From positions 1-5,266 of the forward strand of contig CALAMC010000092.1 of NCBI GenBank assembly GCA_937925655.1: a stretch of DNA of 5,266 nt, given 5' to 3'. Numbering within the stretch: the stretch's first letter is position 1; the number at the start of each line of letters is the position of its first letter. Positions 1-5,223 of this stretch are shown piece after piece. The notes beneath the pieces were generated by a model. It had not been told where the DNA came from, ran no database searches, and worked only from the letters and a program-made list of their open reading frames with translations. A program made the translations under genes and the position numbers. This stretch comes from an uncultured candidate division Zixibacteria bacterium. Lineage in GTDB: Bacteria > Zixibacteria > MSB-5A5 > GN15 > PGXB01.

Positions 1-51
1 TTTGTCGGCGTCAACGATAATCGCTGGAAACCATATTTGTTCATGGATTGA
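1..51 (+). CDS. 3' end of an unidentified upstream gene (partial)
   Basis: The first frame is open from the window edge to a TGA at 49-51 and reads FVGVNDNRWKPYLFMD. Its codon choice resembles that of the genes that follow, and the stop lies 9 bases before the trpS ATG, as expected for the preceding gene of the same operon. A second frame is also open, to a TGA at 56-58, but its codons (for example ACG ATA ATC, TGT TCA) look less typical; the third frame closes at 18-20. Sixteen residues are too few to identify the protein. In some bacteria the gene before trpS-scpA encodes a site-2 (M50) protease, but nothing in this fragment shows that. Confidence 0.45.
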   Translation, partial: FVGVNDNRWKPYLFMD

Positions 52-60
52 TATCTGACG

Positions 61-1050
61 ATGAAAGAGAAAAAAGAGACGATTTTGTCCGGAATGCAGC
101 CGACCGGTGAACTGCATATCGGCAATTATGAAGGCGCTTTGAAAAACTGGGTCGCCTTGCAGAACGATTACAATATGTACTGCTGCATTGTCGACTGGCA
201 TTCCCTTACGGCCGAATACGAGCAGACCGAACAGCTCAAGGAAAGAATATTTCAGGTAGCCGTGGATTACCTCGCCGGCGGCCTTGACCCGGAGGTGTGC
301 AGCATATTCATTCAGTCAGACGTCAAGGAACACGCCGAATTGCATTTGATATTTTCCATGCTGGTGACGGTTCCGACATTGACGCGCCTGCCGACGTACA
401 CTGAAAAAAAAGAGGCCAAGGGGCTGGACAGTTATGGTTTTCTGGGTTACCCGGTTCTGCAGGCGGCGGATATTTGTGTTTATAACGCCGATAAGGTCCC
501 GGTTGGCAAAGACCAGGAAAAGCATATCTGGCTGGCGGCGGATCTGGCCAAACGCTTTAATGCTTTGTACGGGCCGACGCTGGTCGAACCGGGGATACTT
601 TTAACCAAGATTCCGCTCATCCCGGGGCTGGACAACCGCAAGATGTCGAAGTCTCTGGACAACCATATTTCGCTGGCGGCTTCGGAGCAGGAAACCAGCA
701 CCCGTTTAAAGAAGATGTTCACGGATCCCGAGAAATTGCGCAAAAATGATCCCGGTCGCCCGGACATTTGCCCGGTATATGCATTACACCAGGTGTACAC
801 GGGAAATCATAAAGAAGAAATCGCGCCGCCCTGCCGCACCGGCGAGCTGGGCTGTGTCGAATGCAAAGGCCGTCTGGCGGTAAATTTAAACGCCGCCCTG
901 GCCCCGATTCGCGAAAAAAGAGTTGTTCTTGAAAAAAAACCTGACTATATCTGGGATGTGCTAAAAACCGGCGCGGGCAAAGCCCGGGTCCGGGCCGCGG
1001 AAGTTATGGACCGGGTTCGCAGCGCCATGAAAATGAAGTATTACGGATGA
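61..1050 (+). CDS. trpS: Tryptophan--tRNA ligase (TrpRS), with a probable [4Fe-4S]-type cysteine motif
   Basis: Class I aminoacyl-tRNA synthetase that activates tryptophan with ATP and loads it onto tRNA-Trp in the cytoplasm. The 329 residues match the usual bacterial length. Visible signatures are PTGELHIGNYEGAL near the N terminus (HIGN at 19-22, the HIGH motif), GKDQEKH at 149-155 (the conserved G-E/K-DQ-x-x-H active-site stretch) and KMSKS at 194-198. The anticodon-binding part carries Cys237, Cys258, Cys265 and Cys268, that is C-x20-C-x6-C-x2-C, close to the C-x22-C-x6-C-x2-C that holds a [4Fe-4S] cluster in Thermotoga maritima TrpRS. Cluster binding here is inferred. The ATG at 61 is chosen because the frame has a stop at 49-51 and the protein begins at the usual distance from the HIGN motif; no strong Shine-Dalgarno is visible, so translation may be coupled to the gene before it. 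The stop overlaps the scpA start (ATGA). Confidence 0.96.
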   Translation: MKEKKETILSGMQPTGELHIGNYEGALKNWVALQNDYNMYCCIVDWHSLTAEYEQTEQLKERIFQVAVDYLAGGLDPEVCSIFIQSDVKEHAELHLIFSMLVTVPTLTRLPTYTEKKEAKGLDSYGFLGYPVLQAADICVYNADKVPVGKDQEKHIWLAADLAKRFNALYGPTLVEPGILLTKIPLIPGLDNRKMSKSLDNHISLAASEQETSTRLKKMFTDPEKLRKNDPGRPDICPVYALHQVYTGNHKEEIAPPCRTGELGCVECKGRLAVNLNAALAPIREKRVVLEKKPDYIWDVLKTGAGKARVRAAEVMDRVRSAMKMKYYG

Positions 1051-1820
1051 TAAATATACCCAGGGATAATTACTCTGTCGATCTGGAGGTTTTCCAGGGA
1101 CCGCTGGATCTCCTGCTTTACCTTATCCGCAAGGATGAAATCGACATTTATGACATTCCCATCGCCCGCATCACCGAGCAGTATATGCACTATATCGAGA
1201 TGATGAAAAACCTCAATCTCGAATTGGCGGGGGAATATATTCTCATGGCCGCAACCCTGATCCGAATCAAAGCCAAGCTGCTATTGCCTCGCGACGGCGA
1301 TGACTCCGAAGAGGCCGATCCGCGCCAAGAGCTGGTCGCCGCCTTGCTGGAATATAAAAAGTTCAAAGAAGCCAGCGAAATTCTCCGTGAGAAAAGGCTT
1401 CTGGAAGAACGGATTTGCACTCCCCCGGCGATCAACGGCAATCAGAAATCAAAAGTGGTTCTATCCGATTCCACCACTCTTTATGATTTATTGACCTCAT
1501 TTCGGGACGTGCTGGAGAGAATCGGCAAGGACCAGTTTTATGAAATTCAGCCAGAGGAACTGACCGTCGAGGATCGGATCAGGCGTGTTCTGGAAGTGCT
1601 GTCCGATAAGGACTCGGTCGCCTTTCAGGAATTGTTTATGGATATACCCCGCAAACTGGTGGCGATCATGACCTTCATGGCGATTTTAGAGCTGGCCCGG
1701 GTTCATCGCATCATGATTCGGCAGTCACTGCCGTTTTCCGAGGTTCGCGTTTATCGCGGGGAGCGCTTCGATGATATCAAGCCGGGTTCCGAACTGGTGG
1801 ACCAGATAAGTGTCGCATAA
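1047..1820 (+). CDS. scpA: Segregation and condensation protein A (ScpA)
   Basis: The kleisin subunit of the bacterial SMC-ScpA-ScpB condensin, which bridges the SMC heads and helps compact and segregate the chromosome. At 257 residues it has normal family length. The N-terminal SMC-neck-binding region is clear: VDLEVFQGPLDLLLYLIRKDEIDIYDIP at about 11-38, followed by EQYMHYIEMMKNLNLELAGEYILMAATLIRIKAKLLLP (about 44-81). A less conserved, charged middle (about 82-165) contains the ScpB-contact region. The C-terminal winged helix, about 173-245, runs from VEDRIRRVLEVLSD to FSEVRVYRG. The start ATG at 1047 overlaps the trpS stop as ATGA. No good Shine-Dalgarno precedes it, so translational coupling to trpS is likely. 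scpB follows after 14 bases, as expected for partners made together. Confidence 0.95.
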   Translation: MINIPRDNYSVDLEVFQGPLDLLLYLIRKDEIDIYDIPIARITEQYMHYIEMMKNLNLELAGEYILMAATLIRIKAKLLLPRDGDDSEEADPRQELVAALLEYKKFKEASEILREKRLLEERICTPPAINGNQKSKVVLSDSTTLYDLLTSFRDVLERIGKDQFYEIQPEELTVEDRIRRVLEVLSDKDSVAFQELFMDIPRKLVAIMTFMAILELARVHRIMIRQSLPFSEVRVYRGERFDDIKPGSELVDQISVA

Positions 1821-1821
1821 C

Positions 1822-1826
1822 GGGGA
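1822..1826 (+). promoter_or_regulatory. Ribosome binding site of scpB
   Basis: GGGGA lies directly after the scpA stop codon and 8 bases before the ATG at 1835. It is the clearest Shine-Dalgarno in the + strand operon and fixes the scpB start. It suggests scpB has its own initiation rather than relying only on coupling from scpA. Confidence 0.7.
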
Positions 1827-1834
1827 AAATAAAA

Positions 1835-2782
1835 ATGGATAATATCAATAATGATTATAGAACGTCGGTCATAGAAGCCCTGATTTTATCCTCGCCGGAG
1901 CCGCTGGCGGCCAAAAAAATCGCCGAGGTGATTGAAGATATGACGCCATCCAAAGTGGGCGAAGCGATAGAAGCCCTGAACGAAAAATATCGCCGGACCG
2001 ACAGCTCCTTCCGCATCCGCCAGATAGCCGGCGGCTATCAATGCTATATAACCGAAGAGTATTCGCCGTTCGTGGATGAACTGCATACACGGCGTCGCAA
2101 TGTCCGGTTGTCCCGCCCGGCCCTGGAAACGCTGGCCATTATCGCCTATCGCCAGCCGGTGACCAAGATCGATGTCGAAATGATTCGCGGGGTGGCTTCG
2201 GACTCGGCGATACACACGTTGCTGGAAAGAAAGCTGATAACCATGGCGGGCCGCTCTCCGGCCATCGGACGACCGCTGTTATACAAGACGACCGACGAAT
2301 TTTTAAAATACTTCAACCTGAATACGCTTAACGATCTGCCCCAGATGTCGGAAATCGAAGAATTGATATCCTCGGACGAGGATTCTTCCCAGCAAAACCT
2401 TCCGCTCGGACCGTTCGCCGCGCGTCACGCCAACGGCAAAAACCGCAAGCTGACCATCGCCAGAGGCCCTGAAGACACTGCCGGGCAGGCAGATGATGGT
2501 GAATCCGAGCCCGCCGAAATCACTCCCGACGAGTTGGAGGAAAACGATAAGGCTATGGCCGGTGATGATGAAGCGGTTTATATCCCGGCCGAAAACTCAT
2601 TGTCGTTCGAAGAAAGGGATTTCGAAAGTGATGCGGACTCCGCGATGGATGAGGATTATTCTGATATTGACGAAACCGGAAGGAGAGACATTTCCCGGTT
2701 AGATAATTCCAGTGCCATGGAATCAGACGAAGTTGAGGAAAACGATATTCCGGACGAGGTAGCCCGGATAAATGAAGAATAG
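1835..2782 (+). CDS. scpB: Segregation and condensation protein B (ScpB) with a long acidic C-terminal tail
   Basis: The kite subunit of SMC condensin; family members dimerise and clamp the ScpA linker. The conserved core covers about residues 8-170: a first winged helix (IEALILSSPEPLAAKKIAEV, about 13-32) and a second with the family hallmarks RPALETLAIIAYRQPVTK (94-111), IRGVASDSAIHTLLERKLI (117-135) and GRPLLYKTTDEFLKYF (145-160), ending with LNDLP. The family is usually about 170-220 residues; this protein has 315. The extra 140 or so residues form a low-complexity, probably disordered tail. Between 211 and 315 I count 40 Asp/Glu against 6 Lys/Arg. A short basic patch (RHANGKNRK, about 197-205) precedes it. 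The frame is continuous, with no sign of frameshift or fusion to a known domain. A perfect hairpin begins at the base after the stop codon. Confidence 0.93.
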   Translation: MDNINNDYRTSVIEALILSSPEPLAAKKIAEVIEDMTPSKVGEAIEALNEKYRRTDSSFRIRQIAGGYQCYITEEYSPFVDELHTRRRNVRLSRPALETLAIIAYRQPVTKIDVEMIRGVASDSAIHTLLERKLITMAGRSPAIGRPLLYKTTDEFLKYFNLNTLNDLPQMSEIEELISSDEDSSQQNLPLGPFAARHANGKNRKLTIARGPEDTAGQADDGESEPAEITPDELEENDKAMAGDDEAVYIPAENSLSFEERDFESDADSAMDEDYSDIDETGRRDISRLDNSSAMESDEVEENDIPDEVARINEE

Positions 2783-2803
2783 AATCCGGAAACGTTCCGG
2801 ATT
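2783..2803 (+). repeat. Perfect 9-bp inverted repeat directly after scpB
   Basis: AATCCGGAA (2783-2791) and TTCCGGATT (2795-2803) are exact reverse complements around a 3-base loop (ACG). The repeat starts at the base after the scpB TAG. No T-run follows on the + strand (ACTAAAGATG), so it does not look like an intrinsic terminator. An RNA hairpin that protects or processes the mRNA between scpB and rluB, or a DNA dyad bound by a protein, are the alternatives. Confidence 0.7.
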
Positions 2804-2810
2804 ACTAAAG

Positions 2811-2852
2811 ATGATTGAAGCCCGCCAAGATGAGGTCGCAGAACTCCGCTGA
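2811..2852 (+). CDS. Possible 13-codon ORF overlapping the rluB start
   Basis: An ATG at 2811 opens a short frame, MIEARQDEVAELR, that ends in TGA at 2850-2852. The last base of the stop is the first base of the rluB ATG (TGATG), the classic layout for translational coupling. Its Shine-Dalgarno is poor (only AAAG directly before the ATG). The frame differs from that of scpB, so it is not an scpB remnant in the same phase. It may be a coincidence of sequence or a short leader that delivers ribosomes to rluB, whose own ribosome binding site is weak. Confidence 0.25.
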   Translation: MIEARQDEVAELR

Positions 2853-3580
2853 TGAGCCCTCAAATCAGAATCAATAAATTTTTATCGGAATGCGGTGTCA
2901 CTTCTCGGCGAGGGGCGGAAGAAATGATCGCCCGGGGTAAAGTCACGCTCAATGACAAAACGGTCGAGAAGCCCGGAGTAATCATCGATACCGAAAAGGA
3001 CGTTGTCAAGGTCAATGGCACCGAAGTCAGCCAGGTGGTCAAGAAATTTTACGTCCTGTTGAATAAGCCTCCCAAAGTTATCACCACGTTGCATGACCCG
3101 TTTCACCGTAAAACGGTCGCCTATTTCACCAAAGGAGTTCCGGGGCGGGTATATCCTGTGGGCCGACTCGATTTCGATACACAGGGGGCGCTATTATTGA
3201 CCAACGACGGTGAGCTGGCCTATCGCCTGGCGCATCCCAAGTATCAGGTCAAGAAAATCTATCACGCCGTGATTAACGGGCATTTTTCGACCGACCTGGG
3301 TGACAAGATTGCTTCGGGAATAAAGCTTGCCGACGGTCATATCGCGCGGGGGCAGGCGGAATTTCTGTACGCGAAAAACGGCCTGACCTGCGTGCAAGTC
3401 ACCCTGATCGAGGGTCACAAGCATGAAGTCAAGCAACTGCTCAAGGCGGTCGGGACGCCGGTCATAAAACTGACGCGGGTGGAATTCGCCGGATTACGAA
3501 CCGACGGTCTGAAAGTCGGGCGCTGGCGTTATTTGAATCATACCGAAATCAGACAGCTCAAAGACCTGGTTGGGCTGTAA
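2852..3580 (+). CDS. rluB: 23S rRNA pseudouridine synthase, RsuA/RluB/E/F family (RluB-like)
   Basis: Converts a uridine of ribosomal RNA to pseudouridine; in E. coli RluB acts on U2605 of 23S rRNA. Residues about 4-50 are an S4 RNA-binding domain (RINKFLSECGVTSRRGAEEMIARGKVTLN). The catalytic domain follows from about 65 (YVLLNKPPKVITT). The family signature GRLDFDTQGALLLTNDGELA begins at 104 and carries the catalytic Asp107. The later motif, normally of the type EG-x-x-x-QV-R/K-R-M, reads EGHKHEVKQLL, a somewhat divergent version. The length of 242 is normal. The ATG at 2852 is preferred because the frame has a stop at 2831-2833 and the protein begins at the usual place for the S4 domain. 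The nearest GAGG (2832-2835) is about 16 bases upstream, which is too far to be a good Shine-Dalgarno. The position after scpB is a common arrangement in bacteria. The exact target uridine is inferred from family, not visible here. Confidence 0.9.
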   Translation: MSPQIRINKFLSECGVTSRRGAEEMIARGKVTLNDKTVEKPGVIIDTEKDVVKVNGTEVSQVVKKFYVLLNKPPKVITTLHDPFHRKTVAYFTKGVPGRVYPVGRLDFDTQGALLLTNDGELAYRLAHPKYQVKKIYHAVINGHFSTDLGDKIASGIKLADGHIARGQAEFLYAKNGLTCVQVTLIEGHKHEVKQLLKAVGTPVIKLTRVEFAGLRTDGLKVGRWRYLNHTEIRQLKDLVGL

Positions 3581-3609
3581 AAAACACGGGGCGCCCATTG
3601 GGCGACCCG
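3579..3609 (-). terminator. Intrinsic terminator for the response-regulator gene, between convergent genes
   Basis: A GC-rich hairpin has arms CGGG (3587-3590) with CCCG (3606-3609) and CGCCC (3592-3596) with GGGCG (3600-3604), one G/A mismatch between the two blocks and a 3-base loop (ATT). On the + strand six A residues (3579-3584) precede it, so a - strand transcript reads hairpin, GTG and then a U6 tract, a standard Rho-independent terminator about 40 bases after the regulator's stop. On the + strand the hairpin is followed by AATCTATTATAAAATC, without a U-run. It may therefore end rluB transcription only weakly. Confidence 0.75.
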
Positions 3610-3649
3610 AATCTATTATAAAATCTATGGTTAAGGGAAAGAGCCGGAA

Positions 3650-5020
3650 TCAAATCTCGCCGGTTTCAATCTCGTACTTTTTGATTTTATCAAAAAGTGT
3701 GGTGTAGTCGATCTTCAGGGCTTCCGACGCTTTCCGTTTGTTTCCGCGAACCTGTTGCAGAACGCGTATGATGGCGGCGCGCTCGGCCTGCATCTGGGCA
3801 TGGGCCCCGATTTCTTTGAGCCCGGCGCCCTCGCGCAGTCTTATTTCGCCCGGCGTTGTGAGCCGTATGGCCAGATGGTCGGGCGTCACTTTCTTGCTCT
3901 CGGCCAGGATTATGGCCCGCTCAATGGTATTCTCCAATTCGCGGACGTTGCCCGGCCAGTGATATTTTTCCATAAGGGCGGCCGCTTCTTTCGACAGGGA
4001 TTTTAACGGCTTTTTCATCTCACGGCAGTATTTCTGCATGAAATAATCGGCCAGCGGTTTGATGTCGTCGCGGCGTTCGCGAAGGGGCGGGATGGTGATC
4101 GGAAAAACCGACAGCCGATAGTACAAATCCTCGCGGAACTGCTTGCGGCGAATCATCTCCTGCAAATCCATATTGGTGGCGGCGATGACGCGGACGTTGA
4201 CCGAGACGGCCTTGGTTCCGCCGAGACGTTCGAAGCTTTTCTGCTGTAATACCCGCAGGAGCTTGGCCTGAAGCGATATATCCATATCCCCGATTTCATC
4301 GAGGAAAATCGTTCCGCCCTCGGCGATTTCGAATTTTCCCATCTTACGCGAGACGGAGCTGGTGTAGGCGCCTTTCTCGGAACCGAACAGTTCGTTTTCG
4401 AGAAGGTCGCGCGGGATGGCGGCGCAGTTGATGGCGACATAGGATTTGTCGCGGCGCGGGGACAGGTTGTGTATGGCCCGCGCAAAGAGCTCTTTGCCAG
4501 TACCCGATTCGCCCTGCAGAAGAACCGAGGTGTCGCTGTTGGCGACTTTCTGTATCAGGCGCGAGACTTCCTGCATCTTTTCATTCTGCCCGACGATCTC
4601 GCTGAAACCGAGGGTTTGAGCCAACTCTTCGCGCAGGAGGCTGTTTTCGGCGATCAGGCGGCGGTTTTCCAGCGCTCGCTCGATGAGGACGGTAAGATGG
4701 TCGGGGTCAAACGGCTTGGTGATAAAGTCATAGGCCCCGCTCTTCATGGCGGTCACGGCCGACTCGACCGTCCCGTAGGCGGTCATGATAATAACGGCCA
4801 TATCCTGGTCGATTTCTTTGAGGGAATTTAAAACCGTCAGACCATCCATTTCCGGCATCCGCAGGTCGGTCAGGACGAGGTCGTAGTTTTTGACACGAGC
4901 TAGGTCCACGGCTTTTTTGCCGTCTTCGACGGCGTCCACCATATACCCCACATCTCCCAGCGTCTGGGACAGCATAGTCCGGACGGTGTCTTTGTCATCT
5001 ATCACCAGTATGTTCGGCAT
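3650..5020 (-). CDS. Sigma-54-dependent response regulator, NtrC/AtoC type (REC-AAA+-Fis HTH)
   Basis: Two-component regulator that, once phosphorylated, would use ATP hydrolysis to open promoters with sigma-54 RNA polymerase. From the ATG at 5020 it has 456 residues, the usual size. The receiver domain (about 1-120) has acidic D8/D9, phospho-acceptor D52 in LTDLRMPEMDG, T80 and K102. A charged helical linker (about 108-135) leads to the AAA+ domain (about 140-375), with Walker A GESGTGKE (170-177) and Walker B FLDE (239-242). The sigma-54-contact loop, usually GAFTGA, is GAYTSS (217-222). The C-terminal Fis-type helix-turn-helix is about 415-450 (NKRKASEALKIDYTTLFDKIKKY). A GTG one codon upstream (5021-5023) is possible, but AGGGAG sits 5 bases from the ATG and only 2 from the GTG, so ATG is preferred. 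No histidine kinase is in the window, so its signal and targets are unknown. It converges with rluB and appears monocistronic. Confidence 0.94.
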   Translation of the reverse strand: MPNILVIDDKDTVRTMLSQTLGDVGYMVDAVEDGKKAVDLARVKNYDLVLTDLRMPEMDGLTVLNSLKEIDQDMAVIIMTAYGTVESAVTAMKSGAYDFITKPFDPDHLTVLIERALENRRLIAENSLLREELAQTLGFSEIVGQNEKMQEVSRLIQKVANSDTSVLLQGESGTGKELFARAIHNLSPRRDKSYVAINCAAIPRDLLENELFGSEKGAYTSSVSRKMGKFEIAEGGTIFLDEIGDMDISLQAKLLRVLQQKSFERLGGTKAVSVNVRVIAATNMDLQEMIRRKQFREDLYYRLSVFPITIPPLRERRDDIKPLADYFMQKYCREMKKPLKSLSKEAAALMEKYHWPGNVRELENTIERAIILAESKKVTPDHLAIRLTTPGEIRLREGAGLKEIGAHAQMQAERAAIIRVLQQVRGNKRKASEALKIDYTTLFDKIKKYEIETGEI

Positions 5021-5025
5021 CACAA

Positions 5026-5031
5026 CTCCCT
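5026..5031 (-). promoter_or_regulatory. Ribosome binding site of the response regulator
   Basis: On the - strand AGGGAG lies 5 bases before the ATG at 5020 and 2 bases before the alternative GTG at 5023. The spacing decides for the ATG. Confidence 0.7.
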
Positions 5032-5045
5032 GAAGAAGTAAATTC

Positions 5046-5076
5046 TTTATAGGTACTTTAATACAACTATGGTTGT
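5046..5076 (-). promoter_or_regulatory. Candidate promoter region with an overlapping small dyad, upstream of the response regulator
   Basis: On the - strand TATAAA (5051-5046) could be a sigma-70-type -10 box. It would place the transcription start near 5040, giving a leader of about 20 bases that includes the Shine-Dalgarno. At the matching -35 distance the sequence (around AACCAT) does not resemble TTGACA. That position is instead covered by a short dyad, ACAAC (5063-5067) and GTTGT (5072-5076), separated by 4 bases. This could be an operator for an activator or repressor, or chance. No TGGCAC-N5-TTGC sigma-54 promoter is visible. Confidence 0.25.
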
Positions 5077-5109
5077 GCTCCCTTAATTTATCGGCTTTTG
5101 TCGTTGGTG

Positions 5110-5135
5110 GTGCAGATCAAAAATTGCACATTTTT
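5110..5135. repeat. Dyad GTGCA-N10-TGCAC with nested AT-rich arms
   Basis: GTGCA (5110-5114) and TGCAC (5125-5129) are exact reverse complements separated by 10 bases, about 90-110 bases before the regulator start. Half-sites 15 bases apart, centre to centre, could suit a dimeric DNA-binding protein. Overlapping it, AAAAAT (5119-5124) and ATTTTT (5130-5135) form another short inverted repeat. Both are short enough to arise by chance. Confidence 0.3.
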
Positions 5136-5153
5136 GGCGGGTTGTACTGCCTC

Positions 5154-5184
5154 GCCGGGCATGGGGTTACGGGGTTTCCCCGGC
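5154..5184. repeat. GC-rich inverted repeats in the intergenic region
   Basis: CGGGG (5170-5174) and CCCCG (5178-5182) form a 5-bp hairpin around TTT. An alternative longer-range pairing joins GCCGGG (5154-5159) with CCCGGC (5179-5184). The two pairings share the right arm and so exclude each other. No U-run follows on either strand, so it is not a typical terminator. Confidence 0.4.
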
Positions 5185-5223
5185 GTTGTGTCCGGGCGAT
5201 TTTCGAAACGACTGGTAAATCAA

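Noticed and set aside
480..800. 106-codon - strand open frame inside trpS
   Set aside because: It overlaps the KMSKS region of an intact TrpRS and has no recognisable protein features.
2493..2702. 69-codon + strand frame inside the acidic tail of scpB
   Set aside because: The scpB frame continues unbroken to 2782 with consistent acidic composition. The alternative frame is a shadow, not evidence of a frameshift or second gene.
2783..2815. Intrinsic terminator after scpB
   Set aside because: The hairpin is perfect, but no T-rich run follows on the + strand and rluB continues in the same direction.
4469..4831. 120-codon + strand open frame antisense to the response regulator
   Set aside because: It lies wholly inside the regulator, whose motifs are complete and uninterrupted. 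It shows no recognisable domain and is explained by the codon bias of the real gene on the opposite strand.
5021..5023. GTG start for the response regulator one codon upstream of the ATG
   Set aside because: It would sit only 2 bases from the AGGGAG ribosome binding site. The ATG has 5-base spacing and gives the usual receiver-domain N terminus.
5101..5145. Possible sigma-54 (-24/-12) promoter around TGGTGCAG...TTGCA on the + strand
   Set aside because: The distance between the GG and GC elements is about 15 bases rather than the required 10, and no gene follows on that strand within the window.
5138..5151. Possible - strand -24/-12 element AGGCAGTACAACCCGCC
   Set aside because: The GG to GC spacing is off by one and the -12 side lacks TTGC, so it does not meet the sigma-54 consensus.
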